In this document: positions 17,773 to 26,070 of the stretch, piece by piece
Layout: each line of letters opens with the position of its first letter
Numbering within the stretch: the first letter of the stretch is position 1
Source: Flavobacterium aquariorum
Lineage (GTDB): Bacteria; Bacteroidota; Bacteroidia; Flavobacteriales; Flavobacteriaceae
Direction: 5' to 3'
Assembly: GCF_003254745.1 (NCBI RefSeq)
Contig: NZ_QKXH01000003.1
Location: 186,001-250,000 of the forward strand
DNA length: 64,000 nt
Notes under the pieces: generated by a model
The model's input: only the letters and a program-made list of their open reading frames with translations
Databases searched by the model: none
Told to the model about the DNA's origin: nothing
Program-made: the position numbers and the translations under genes

Positions 17773-17905
17773 ACTGAATTATTTGAGTGAAAAGCTATAA
17801 CGCATTTCAAATGTACTATATTTTATTGTAACTATCATTTGGTTAAAAATTTCTTAGAATATTAAAAAAAGTGTAGGCTGCTTTATTTAATATTCCAATA
17901 AAATT

Positions 17906-18487
17906 TTACTGTGGATTCTGATCTAAAAAGGCAATTAACTCTTTAGTAGCTTTTCCTCTGTGACTTATAGTATTCTTAGTTTCTAATGAAAGTTGAGCAA
18001 ACGTTTCCTGATAGCCTTCAGGTCTAAAAATCGGGTCGTAACCAAAGCCTTGATTTCCTTTTTTTTCTAAAGTGATTTCACCTTTGGCAATTCCAGTAAA
18101 AAGATATTGCTTTCCTTTTAGGTTTAAAGTAATTACGGTTTTAAATTGGGCATTCCTATTTGCTGAATTTTCTAAATTTACAAGTAATTTATCCATATTA
18201 TCTTCTGCCGATTTTTGCTCTCCAGCATAACGTGCAGAATAAACTCCAGGTTCACCACTCAACGCCTCTACCTCAAGTCCAGTATCATCGGCAAAGCAAT
18301 CATAACCATATTTCTCGGTTATGTAATTTGCTTTCATAATAGCATTTCCTTCAATTGTATCAGCCGTTTCCGGAATTTCTTCATAACAACCTATACTTTC
18401 CAGGCCAATAATTTCAATACTTTCAGGAAGCATATTTTGTATTTCGTGAATTTTATTGGCATTGTTGGTAGCAAAAACTATTTTCAT
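17906..18487 (-). CDS. rdgB: Non-canonical purine NTP pyrophosphatase (RdgB/HAM1)
   Basis: Hydrolyses dITP, XTP and related purine NTPs to monophosphates, keeping deaminated bases out of DNA and RNA. Motifs present: FATNNANKIHEIQ at the N-terminus, FADDTGLEVEAL, PGVYSARYAG, then GNQGFGYDPIFRP and SHRGKA at the C-terminus. Length is 193 aa from the ATG at 18487. I prefer this over the ATG 24 bp upstream because family proteins begin directly with the MKIVFATNN strand. Confidence 0.95.
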   Translation of the reverse strand: MKIVFATNNANKIHEIQNMLPESIEIIGLESIGCYEEIPETADTIEGNAIMKANYITEKYGYDCFADDTGLEVEALSGEPGVYSARYAGEQKSAEDNMDKLLVNLENSANRNAQFKTVITLNLKGKQYLFTGIAKGEITLEKKGNQGFGYDPIFRPEGYQETFAQLSLETKNTISHRGKATKELIAFLDQNPQ

Positions 18488-18511
18488 TTGTTGGCATTTA
18501 GTATTATTCAA

Positions 18512-18854
18512 GAATACAAATATATAAGTTTATTGCGCTCAAGGAAACAGCGGATTTATCAATGGTAGTCTAATTTTAATTCTAAAAATAAAAAACCAGC
18601 CATTTGACCGACAAAAAACGCTATGTTAAAAACACAGTTAAAAACCTATTTTAGAATACTTTAAACATAAAAATATCGTAACTTTGAATATGGTTCTGAT
18701 TAATTACTTGAGCATATAATATCACAAATATAAAATATTAGAAAAAGTATCTCAATAGTCAGCTATACCGAATTTAAGTATAAGTTTGATAATGATAAAT
18801 CAGAACTTAAAAAATTAAGAGGGCAATGAAAAGCCCTCTTTTTTTTTGTATTAT
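18512..18854. other. Intergenic region with a terminator
   Basis: No coding potential seen. The left half is the rdgB promoter side; the right end carries the hairpin listed separately. Confidence 0.6.
18817..18847 (-). terminator. Terminator after NYN-domain gene
   Basis: Stem AAGAGGGC / GCCCTCTT with an 8-base loop and T-run. It lies 8-15 bases past the stop of the minus-strand gene; the strongest T-run is on the plus strand and the minus-strand tail is T-rich, so it could act in both directions. Confidence 0.65.
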
Positions 18855-19661
18855 TTAAGTATAACGCAATCTAACATACACATGTTTAATTCCTTTTTTA
18901 TCAGAATCCCTTTCGTCTATTTCGAGAATATCGGTTAGGGATTTGAGCATGGGAGTCAATTTAGAGAAACCATAGCTTCTAGGGTCAAACTCTGGCTTTT
19001 TCTTCACAATGAGATTTCCCACATCGCCTAAGAAAGCCCAACCATCATCATCACCTATAGCATCGATCGTATCTTCTATCAATTCTATGGTTTTATTATC
19101 AATTTTTACAGCAACTTCTTTTTCAACAACTTTTTTGGTGTCTTTGGTGTCTTTGGCATCTTTAATATCTGCGGCAGGAGCTGTTGTTGCTGTTTTTGGT
19201 TTTTTCTTTTTGATGGCTCCTTCCAAAACCTCAATAAAAATGAATCGATCGCAAGAAACAATAAAGGGATTTGGTGTTTTTTTCTCGCCCATACCAATAA
19301 CTTTCATTCCAGATTCTCGCAATCGAATAGCCAATCTGGTAAAATCGCTGTCACTGGAAACAATACAAAAACCGTCCACCTTATCAGAATATAGCAAATC
19401 CATCGCATCGATTATTAGGGCCGAATCTGAAGAATTTTTTCCAACTGTATAGCTATATTGTTGAATAGGTGTAATGGCGTGTTCCAACAAAACCGATTTC
19501 CAGCCATTAGCATTTGGTTTGGTCCAATCGGCATAAATGCGTTTGGTGGTTGGAGTTCCGTATTTGGCTATTTCCTCCATCATTCCTTTTACATTGCTGT
19601 ATGGAACATTGTCGGCATCAATAAGTATGGCGAGTTTTAGTTCTTTTGTATTTTGAGACAT
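18855..19661 (-). CDS. NYN-domain ribonuclease-like protein with OST-HTH (LOTUS) domain
   Basis: 268 aa. The N-terminal NYN (PIN-like) domain at about residues 8-150 has the acidic metal-binding residues in LAILIDADNVPYSNV, SSDSALIIDAMDLLYS and GFCIVSSDSDFTRLAIRLRESG, as in LabA/DUF88 proteins. After a Lys/Ala/Thr linker comes a C-terminal OST-HTH/LOTUS domain (GWAFLGDVGNLIVKKKPEFDPRSYGFSKLTPMLKSL). This architecture predicts RNA cleavage guided by RNA binding, known for the domain families but not shown for this protein. Monocistronic. No toxin or antitoxin partner is adjacent. Confidence 0.9.
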   Translation of the reverse strand: MSQNTKELKLAILIDADNVPYSNVKGMMEEIAKYGTPTTKRIYADWTKPNANGWKSVLLEHAITPIQQYSYTVGKNSSDSALIIDAMDLLYSDKVDGFCIVSSDSDFTRLAIRLRESGMKVIGMGEKKTPNPFIVSCDRFIFIEVLEGAIKKKKPKTATTAPAADIKDAKDTKDTKKVVEKEVAVKIDNKTIELIEDTIDAIGDDDGWAFLGDVGNLIVKKKPEFDPRSYGFSKLTPMLKSLTDILEIDERDSDKKGIKHVYVRLRYT

Positions 19662-20330
19662 TTTTTATATTTTAGATTGTAGATTCTAAATTTTTAGATT
19701 GAAATTATTATTCTTATTGTCATATTAATCGAACCTGATTCAAATATACGTGTTTTTACTGAAAAAAAAATATCGTCTCACGCATTAGCCCTGATGAAAT
19801 TGGAAAGCTGGCGATTCCGAAAATTCATTTTCAAATGAAATCGAAAGCCCGTAAATCCTTAAATTTACAGGCTTTTTTGTTATCATATATTTTGAAAAAC
19901 AGAAGTAGATTTACTTAAAGTTATTCCTATTTTAGTTAGCCATATCACAATGAAACGTTTTTAATTATTTTTAATTATGTCTATACTCATCGAAAACAAG
20001 CATAAAAGAACTTGGGCAAATGAGTTCTCATAATTGACATAAAGAAATAAACTAATTAACAATGACAGAGACCCCATATAAGGGATTCGTCAGGCATCCA
20101 TAAAATAAATACTATCCAACTTCAAAAAGTTTAGCCTTTTGTTACTTTTTGTTAAAAATATTTTTTTTGGCTGGGTTAATATAGCGTTACCGACTATTTC
20201 TCCCCCATTTGCATCCATCATTTCATTTTTCCAGATTTTGTATACTTATCAAATTATGAAGCCAAAATACAGTTCAATCTTTCAAAATTCTCAATCTGGA
20301 TAATTCGTCAAAACTGGAACTCTCTTTTTA
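19662..20330. other. 670-bp non-coding region with possible degenerate repeat
   Basis: No gene found. TAGCCCTGATG at 19786-19796 resembles the left end of the palindromic elements elsewhere in the window, but the remainder is diverged. A hairpin GCCCGTAAAT / ATTTACAGGC at about 19849-19873 precedes a T-run and looks like an orphan plus-strand terminator. The remaining sequence is AT-rich without signals I can name. Confidence 0.4.
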
Positions 20331-21041
20331 TTAACAAATCAACAACAAACGATATTCCCCTTCATTTTCTATTGGTGCTCTGTGAATACAAGGTTGCACT
20401 TGTTGTTTAGGATGATCCACCGCCAGACGCCAAAGATGTCCCAATCCTAAATTAATAGGTACTACATGGGATTTCGCCTGATAATGCAAATCAAAATAAT
20501 TTTCCTCCAAAAAGTTTTCAAATTCCTCCGATGGGCCGTTATGCAAGTCTTTAAGCTTTTTCCGAATTTCAGGAATTAGAATTTTTTGCTCCGCTTGTTC
20601 ATTAGCAATAATATCACTTGGTACTCCGTGATAAGTACATAAAAAAGTATCCGTTGCAATGGGCGAACGATCAACATGATACGAATACACATCAGTGGAT
20701 ATGAAATCAAATTCGTCATCTCGCTCATAACATTTAAGTAAATTAAGAGACGGGGAAGCTCCGAAATCTGTTAGTAATCGTAAATCATTTATGATAATTT
20801 TCCTTGCTATAATCCCCTTTTCTGATAGTTGGAGTGCCAATAAATCTTTAGGGTAAATTTCCGTTATGTTTCCTTTTATTTGCAGTTTATCTACAATTTC
20901 TTTAAAATCGCCTTCCAAATTTCTGTACCAGCATAATGCATTCATTTCTCCCTTAAAATCAGTATCTACAAGTTCAGAAAAAGTGGATACCACTCCAATT
21001 TGGCTGCTGTCAGAAAATGTATTGCTCATAGTATAATGCAA
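20331..21041 (-). CDS. DUF1826 family protein
   Basis: 236-aa cytoplasmic protein. Matches the DUF1826 pattern: NALCWYRNLEGDF near the N-terminus, IINDLRLLTDFGASPSLNLLKCYERDDEFDFISTD-type core, YSYHVDRSPIATDTFLCTYHGVPSD, and the C-terminal LWRLAVDHPKQQVQPCIHRAP. Conserved His/Asp residues (HVDR, CIHR) suggest a metal site, but catalysis is unknown. In proteobacteria, as I recall, relatives occur near zinc-responsive genes; no such neighbour is present here. An alternative ATG four codons in gives MSNTFSD. Isolated by large gaps on both sides. Confidence 0.7.
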   Translation of the reverse strand: MHYTMSNTFSDSSQIGVVSTFSELVDTDFKGEMNALCWYRNLEGDFKEIVDKLQIKGNITEIYPKDLLALQLSEKGIIARKIIINDLRLLTDFGASPSLNLLKCYERDDEFDFISTDVYSYHVDRSPIATDTFLCTYHGVPSDIIANEQAEQKILIPEIRKKLKDLHNGPSEEFENFLEENYFDLHYQAKSHVVPINLGLGHLWRLAVDHPKQQVQPCIHRAPIENEGEYRLLLIC

Positions 21042-21502
21042 GAAGCTAGTTACTTCATTTACTACAAAAATAAGGAATTGCGCGCAGCTGCGGCATTTTT
21101 ATTGTTATATACTTTAGTGTTTTACCAGAAGCCCAAAATGGCTGCATGCCCTAAATAAAACCGCCATAGCTGTCATAACTAGAATTTCTGATTTTGAATT
21201 TAATTGTTTTAGTGTACGAATTCAATATTATTTTCAATTGAGTCAAAGGGCAACCCGACAACTCGGATTTGCATATGAACGAAATGAATTGACGAAGTAA
21301 TCCGTGCCCAAAAAGTATAGTCCCAAAATTTTAACTAATCGCCCTGCATGTCACATAATTAATATTCTCTTCCATAACGATGGTTTTTATGTATCGTTAT
21401 TTCGGGAAGGGACATTAAAGTTTTATTGATAACTTTGCTTCTAAATACACTTAGTAAGTCCAAGATTCTCAAAAACAAATAGTAAGTTACGAAATAACCA
21501 AA
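21042..21502. other. 460-bp intergenic region with an interspersed 24-bp motif
   Basis: No gene. GAACGAAATGAATTGACGAA(GTAA) at 21277-21300 matches 19 of 24 bases of a sequence at 42999-43022. A -7 box TAACTTTG at 21430-21437 probably serves the AraC gene, giving a leader of about 60 nt. No copy of the GTCCTAT operator is present here, so this AraC gene is not controlled like its likely targets. Confidence 0.5.
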
Positions 21503-22366
21503 ATGGAAAACATTCCAATAAGGCATATTCCTGAAAGCCCAAAAGAACCAAACTTGTCGGGAAGCTTTAGCGTAAGAGATATTCAAGACCTGTTGCTGGA
21601 GAAAGATATGGTTCAGGAGCTGCATAGACATGATTTTTACTACATACTGGTTCTAAAAAAAGGAAGTGGTTATCATGAAATAGATTTTAAACAATATGAA
21701 GTTCGCAATCGTACAATATTTCTGATGCGCCCAGGACAAGTGCATCAACTTACTTTGAAAGCAGGAAGTTCAGGGTATTTACTTCAATTTAAAACAGATT
21801 TTTTTAACTCTCAAAACAAATTAGCTCAGGAGCTTTTACGTAAAGTTAGTCACATCAACTTTTGTAGCCTTGATAATGATGGATTTAATAAGCTGGAGAC
21901 TATTTTGTCCTATATTTTAAAAGAGTACAATGAAAAACAAGAAGGCTATCAAGAGGTTATTAAATCAAACTTTAGTATTTTCTTTATTGAATTGGTGAGA
22001 CATCGCCAAAATAAGGAAATTGCCTCCAAAGAAAACAATCCCTATTTACTGGAACAACTAGAGAAATTCCTGGAACTTTTAGAAACAAATATTACCAAAA
22101 GCAAACAAGTATCACAATATGCCGATATGTTGAATATCTCTACCTATCAATTGAATGCTATTACGAAGACATCACTAAATAAAACACCTTCTGAACTTAT
22201 TAATGAACACATTGTTTTAGAATCAAAAAGACAACTTCTTGCAACATCCAATCAAGTTAACCAAATAGCCGATCAGCTTGGTTATGATGATATATCCTAT
22301 TTCATACGGTTTTTTAAAAAACATACTAAATATTCCCCAGAAGCATTCCGACACAATTTCAAATAA
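21503..22366 (+). CDS. AraC-family transcriptional regulator with cupin sensor domain
   Basis: 287-aa activator. The N-terminal AraC-type cupin (about residues 20-140) has LHRHDFYYILVLKKGSGYHEIDFKQYEV and MRPGQVHQLTLKAGSSGYLLQF; the C-terminal double helix-turn-helix (about 185-285) has ADMLNISTYQLNAITK and QIADQLGYDDISYFIRFFKKHTKYSPEAFR. Its stop codon is immediately followed (no gap) by a two-half-site operator in front of the next transcription unit, and the same operator recurs upstream of two other units. This makes it the leading candidate for the activator of that regulon. The inducer is unknown; a small molecule bound by the cupin is expected from the family. Confidence 0.9.
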   Translation: MENIPIRHIPESPKEPNLSGSFSVRDIQDLLLEKDMVQELHRHDFYYILVLKKGSGYHEIDFKQYEVRNRTIFLMRPGQVHQLTLKAGSSGYLLQFKTDFFNSQNKLAQELLRKVSHINFCSLDNDGFNKLETILSYILKEYNEKQEGYQEVIKSNFSIFFIELVRHRQNKEIASKENNPYLLEQLEKFLELLETNITKSKQVSQYADMLNISTYQLNAITKTSLNKTPSELINEHIVLESKRQLLATSNQVNQIADQLGYDDISYFIRFFKKHTKYSPEAFRHNFK

Positions 22367-22423
22367 GTCCTATTCAATTTCATTTTTGTCCTATCCTGCA
22401 GCTTGAAACTGCTAATACCTTTG
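22367..22423 (+). promoter_or_regulatory. AraC-type operator copy 1 with -7 box
   Basis: Half-sites GTCCTAT at 22367-22373 and 22388-22394 are 21 bp apart (two helical turns), and the second continues as CCTGCAGCTT. TACCTTTG at 22416-22423 begins 28 bp after the second half-site. Two more copies at 24539 and 32037 keep both distances exactly. The promoter proximity of the second half-site fits activation at a promoter lacking a good -33 element. Confidence 0.85.
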
Positions 22424-22461
22424 CTGAATAAATACTATAAATATTCAAAAAAGCAATCGGT

Positions 22462-22686
22462 ATGAAAACAAAAATGAAATTAATGGCTGCCTTAAAAATA
22501 TGGGTCGTAATTTACCCGTCTATTACACTATTTCTTTATCTATTAGGTAAATCATCGCTAGAATTCCCTTTGTATCTAAAAACTTTATTTCTTACTCTTA
22601 TATTAGTCCCGTGGGTCGTTTTTATTGGTGTTCCTTTTGTGGATTTTATAATGCGTCAACTTTTAATTGAAATTGATAAAAAATAA
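22462..22686 (+). CDS. Small two-span membrane protein, hypothetical
   Basis: 74 aa with two hydrophobic helices (LKIWVVIYPSITLFLYLLG at about 11-29 and FLTLILVPWVVFIGVPFVDFIM at about 43-64), a basic N-terminus and a charged tail. It is the first gene of the operon driven by operator copy 1; the flavoprotein follows 6 bp after its stop. Small two-TM proteins of this kind are found beside AraC regulators in flavobacteria, as I recall, but their role is unknown. Membrane location and operon membership are well supported; no function can be given. Confidence 0.8.
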   Translation: MKTKMKLMAALKIWVVIYPSITLFLYLLGKSSLEFPLYLKTLFLTLILVPWVVFIGVPFVDFIMRQLLIEIDKK

Positions 22687-22692
22687 TCCAGC

Positions 22693-23724
22693 ATGAAAGC
22701 TAGCAAGAAAAATGAGCACTCATCTTCTAGAAGAAAATTCATTAAACAAAGTGGGCTCGCAACAGTAGCACTTGCATTACCATTTCCTATAATAAAAATT
22801 TCAAGAGACACTAAAATGAAAAATAATAAAAAATTCGATGTAATAATAGTCGGAGGCAGTTATTCAGGTCTTGCAGCCGGTATGGCTTTAGGCAGAGCTT
22901 TGAAACAAGTTTTGATTATTGATAGCGGTCAACCTTGTAATGCACAAACACCTCATTCCCATAACTTCCTTACACAAGATGGAAAAACACCCAAAGAAAT
23001 AACAACTCTCGCCAAACAACAAGTAGAAATGTATGATACCATAACCTTTTTTAATGGTTTGGCATCCAATGGAAGCAAAACGGATAAAGGTTTTGAAATT
23101 CAGGTAGCATCAGGCGAAACATTCCAAGCAGGTAAATTAATTTTTGCAACAGGCATAAAAGATGAAATGCCAAACATTGATGGGTTTGCAGATTGTTGGG
23201 GCATTTCGATGTTACATTGTCCTTATTGCCACGGATACGAAGTACGAAATAAAAAAACTGGCATACTGGGCAATGGGGAATATGGTAATGAATTAGTTAA
23301 GTTGATTTCTAATTGGACAAATGATTTAACCTTGTATACCAACGGAAAATCATCATTAAATGTTGAACAAACAGTGCAATTGGAAAAACGTCAAATAAAA
23401 ATAGTTGAAAAAGAAATTAAAAGGCTGGAACACAATAATGGGTATCTTAAAAATATCATTTTCAATGACGGAACAAAATCGGAAGTAAAGGCTATGTATT
23501 CCCGCAACTCATTTGAACAGCATTGCAAAATTCCAGAATCTTTAGGCTGCGAATTAAATGAAGAAGGCTATATCAAGGTGAATTCCTTTCAAGAAACTAG
23601 CGTTGATGGCGTTTTTGCCTGTGGCGATAATACAACACGAATACGTTCTGTAGCAAATTCCGTAGCAATGGGAACAGCAGCTGGTATGATGGCAAGCAAA
23701 AAAATGATTCTGGAACAATTTTAA
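22693..23724 (+). CDS. FAD-dependent oxidoreductase, thioredoxin-reductase-like, with Tat-like leader
   Basis: 343-aa flavoprotein. From about residue 48 the fold is thioredoxin-reductase-like: FDVIIVGGSYSGLAAGMALG (FAD GxGxxG-type site), redox pair CPYC in MLHCPYCHGYE, NAD(P) site TGILGNGEYGNELVKL, and DGVFACGDNTTR near the C-terminus. Residues 1-44 add a leader with SRRKFIKQSGLATVALALPF, a good twin-arginine signal, absent from the relatives I recall, which start at the equivalent of Met45 (MKNNKKFD). The internal ATG could give a cytoplasmic form. Second gene of the operator-1 operon. It likely reduces a disulfide or small oxidant; partner unknown. Confidence 0.85.
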   Translation: MKASKKNEHSSSRRKFIKQSGLATVALALPFPIIKISRDTKMKNNKKFDVIIVGGSYSGLAAGMALGRALKQVLIIDSGQPCNAQTPHSHNFLTQDGKTPKEITTLAKQQVEMYDTITFFNGLASNGSKTDKGFEIQVASGETFQAGKLIFATGIKDEMPNIDGFADCWGISMLHCPYCHGYEVRNKKTGILGNGEYGNELVKLISNWTNDLTLYTNGKSSLNVEQTVQLEKRQIKIVEKEIKRLEHNNGYLKNIIFNDGTKSEVKAMYSRNSFEQHCKIPESLGCELNEEGYIKVNSFQETSVDGVFACGDNTTRIRSVANSVAMGTAAGMMASKKMILEQF

Positions 23725-23735
23725 AAAATACAATT

Positions 23736-24371
23736 ATGAATAAATCTTGGGATAATACATATAAAGAAATGTGGGACGAGCGATACAAAGAAAACGAATT
23801 TGTTTACGGCAAAGAACCTAATCTTTTTTTCAAAGAATGGTTACAAAAATTTGACCCCGGCACTATATTAATGCCCGCCGATGGCGAAGGACGTAATGGT
23901 GTTTTTGCAGCAGAATTAGGCTGGAAAGTAACTTCAACTGATTTAAGCGAAGAAGGAAAATTAAAGACATTAGCTTTAGCAAAAGAAAAGAATGTGTCAC
24001 TAAAATATATTGTCGGTGATTTGGATCAGCTCCACTTTGATGCTGCATCATTTGATGCTATTGGATTAATCTATGCCCACTTTTCAGCCGAAAAGAAATC
24101 ATTTTTGCACAAAAAATTAAATGATTGTGTAAAACCAGGAGGTATTATTATTTTCGAGGCTTTCAGCAAATTGCATTTGCTTTACAATGGACGTGACCCA
24201 AAAGTGGGAGGCCCAAAAGATATTGATATGTTGTTTTCTGCTGCCGAAATAGTGACTGACTTTGAAAATTACGAAATACTACTATTAGAGGAAAAAGAAA
24301 TCACATTGGAAGAGGGGAAATATCATATTGGGAAAGGTTCTGTGATTCGATTTGTTGGAAGAAAAAAATAG
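23736..24371 (+). CDS. Class I SAM-dependent methyltransferase (TehB/thiopurine-type)
   Basis: 211 aa. The N-terminal WDERYKENEFVYGKEPNLFF and motif I MPADGEGRNGVFAAELGWKV place it with small-molecule methyltransferases related to TehB and thiopurine methyltransferase, which methylate tellurite, thiols or similar toxic compounds. Motif II region LKYIVGDLDQLHFDAASFDAIGLIYAHF and post-motif KPGGIIIFEAFS are intact. Third gene of the operon, 11 bp after the flavoprotein; a Rho-independent terminator follows. Co-expression with a disulfide-type flavoprotein suggests detoxification of an electrophile or metalloid, which is an inference from context only. Confidence 0.87.
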   Translation: MNKSWDNTYKEMWDERYKENEFVYGKEPNLFFKEWLQKFDPGTILMPADGEGRNGVFAAELGWKVTSTDLSEEGKLKTLALAKEKNVSLKYIVGDLDQLHFDAASFDAIGLIYAHFSAEKKSFLHKKLNDCVKPGGIIIFEAFSKLHLLYNGRDPKVGGPKDIDMLFSAAEIVTDFENYEILLLEEKEITLEEGKYHIGKGSVIRFVGRKK

Positions 24372-24404
24372 TTTATCAAAATTGTAAAGCACATTAGGCT
24401 AAGT

Positions 24405-24441
24405 AGCCCCAAAACTTAATAAATTTTGGGGCTTTTATCTT
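24405..24441 (+). terminator. Rho-independent terminator of the operator-1 operon
   Basis: 10-bp stem AGCCCCAAAA / TTTTGGGGCT followed by a T-rich tail. Confidence 0.88.
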
Positions 24442-24538
24442 TACTGATAGCTATAGTAATTCTAAATTAAACTGCTTATTTTTCTAAAAAATGACACCAA
24501 ATATTTTTTTTCAATTATTCAAACACTATTTAAAATAA

Positions 24539-24595
24539 GTCCTATTCAACTTCATTTTTGTCCTATCCTGCTGCTTACCCTTTGAAATATCTTTG
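24539..24595 (+). promoter_or_regulatory. AraC-type operator copy 2 with -7 box
   Basis: GTCCTAT at 24539-24545 and 24560-24566 (21 bp apart), TATCTTTG at 24588-24595 (28 bp after the second half-site). Apart from single substitutions the 38-bp block equals copy 1. It is the only promoter visible for the SDR gene. Confidence 0.85.
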
Positions 24596-24626
24596 TTGAA
24601 TAAATAATCAATTAAAATTGAATCAA

Positions 24627-25220
24627 ATGAAAATTATCATCGTAGGGGCAACAGGCACCATGGGAACGCACTTATCTAGTGCATTTGAAAATGAACATAA
24701 AATCATAAGAGTGGCTTCTCAGGGAGGCGATTTTCAAGTGGACATTACTTCGCCTGAAGAAATTGAAAATTTTTTTCAAGCAGTTGGTCCATTTGACGCA
24801 CTTATTTCAACAGCAGGACCCACTTTTGTCGGTCCATGGAAAAAATTAAACGACGCAACATTCAGAAAAGGTGTTGAAGGAAAAATGATGGGACAAATTA
24901 ATTTAGTGCTTATCGGCCAACACTATATAAATCCTAAAGGGTGTTTTACTTTAATTACTGGCGCTTTGACGGAAGAACCACAAATTAACTTCGCCAATGC
25001 ATCGGCTGCCAATGGAGCGGTTGAGGGATTTGTTCGAGCAGCAGCAATTGAACTTGAAAATGGTATTCGTATTAATGCGGTAAGTCCAACGGTAATCGAA
25101 AATTCTCCTCAATATTTTCCTTATTTCCCAGGAGAAATTCCAACTACCATGAAACAGCTTGAGTTTATGTTCCGCAAAAGTGTTTTCGGAGCCAACACAG
25201 GACATGTAATTAGATCATAA
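24627..25220 (+). CDS. Short-chain dehydrogenase-fold protein lacking the Tyr-Lys pair
   Basis: 197-aa Rossmann protein. The N-terminal IIIVGATGTMGTHL is an NAD(P)-binding loop, followed by the NAG-like STAGPTFVGPW. Where classical SDRs have YxxxK this protein reads ASAANGAVEGFVRAAAIELENGIRINAVSPT, with neither Tyr nor Lys. A short-SDR subfamily with the same change exists to my knowledge, so it is unlikely to be a mutation. It may bind NAD(P) without classical hydride transfer. I start at the ATG 24627 rather than an upstream TTG. It forms its own transcription unit under operator copy 2. Confidence 0.85.
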   Translation: MKIIIVGATGTMGTHLSSAFENEHKIIRVASQGGDFQVDITSPEEIENFFQAVGPFDALISTAGPTFVGPWKKLNDATFRKGVEGKMMGQINLVLIGQHYINPKGCFTLITGALTEEPQINFANASAANGAVEGFVRAAAIELENGIRINAVSPTVIENSPQYFPYFPGEIPTTMKQLEFMFRKSVFGANTGHVIRS

Positions 25221-25362
25221 TTTTTGTATCCGTGGGTCATTATTTTGCAATGGTAATGGCCCATAATGTATTATTGGCTTCAATAATCAGTCATAGATTT
25301 TAAAGACTAATAAGGCTTTTATTTCATTCCAATATTTCTGTTCAATGAATCAAATTTAATAA

Positions 25363-26070
25363 TCACTCCTTTTTAATGATTCTTGAAAAATGTTCCCGAT
25401 ACGTAATTCCAATGGGTATGCGGGTTTTATTAATTATTACCATCGCTTTTTCGATAACTTCAATATGTTTTAAAGAAATAATGTAGGATCTATGTACTCT
25501 TACAAATACAGTCGAAGGCAATATTTTTAATAGTTCTGCCATGGGTTGCAAGGTCATTATTTTTCCTTTCAGCGTATAAAACGTCATATAATTTCCAGCG
25601 CCCTCAATATAAAAAATAGAATTTATATCTATTTTGAATGTTTTTGAGCCACTTTTTATAAGAATTGATGCATCCTGTTGTTCGGTATTCCTCAAAAGTG
25701 GAATATCTTCTTTTTTGAGAATGGGGTTTTCAATTGCCTTGTTTACCGCTTTAAGAAAACGATCATATTTTACAGGTTTTAATAGATAATCAATGGCATT
25801 GTACTCATAACTTTCTGCTCCATACTCAGCATAAGCAGTAATAAATATTATTTTGGGCAAAACAGGTAATGACTTTAGTAATTCGATACCAGATAATTCG
25901 GGCATATTAATATCGATAAATACCAAATCTATTGGAGTATTTAACAAAAAAGTCATCGCTTTAAAAGGATTGGTAAATCCTTCAACAAACTCTAAAAATG
26001 GTGTTTTTTGAATATATCCAGAGATAAGTTCAAGCGCCATAGGTTCATCGTCAATTACTATGCATTTCAT
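25363..26070 (-). CDS. LytTR-family response regulator
   Basis: 235 aa: receiver domain at residues 1-120 with the phospho-acceptor Asp in DLVFIDINMPELSGIELLK and Lys in DYLLKPVKYDRF, then a LytTR DNA-binding domain (IFYIEGAGNYMTFYTLKGKIMTLQPMAELLKILPSTVFVRVHRSYIISLKHIE). It overlaps the histidine kinase gene by four bases (ATG/TGA type), so the two are translationally coupled. LytTR regulators of this class in Bacteroidota often control nearby genes; the divergent peptidase gene is the closest candidate target. Confidence 0.95.
   Translation of the reverse strand: MKCIVIDDEPMALELISGYIQKTPFLEFVEGFTNPFKAMTFLLNTPIDLVFIDINMPELSGIELLKSLPVLPKIIFITAYAEYGAESYEYNAIDYLLKPVKYDRFLKAVNKAIENPILKKEDIPLLRNTEQQDASILIKSGSKTFKIDINSIFYIEGAGNYMTFYTLKGKIMTLQPMAELLKILPSTVFVRVHRSYIISLKHIEVIEKAMVIINKTRIPIGITYREHFSRIIKKE

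Noticed and set aside
24618..24626. TTG start for the SDR gene
   Set aside because: The ATG nine bases later begins directly at the Rossmann strand, as in relatives; the same reasoning moved the starts at 27313, 28865 and 29805 to downstream ATGs.
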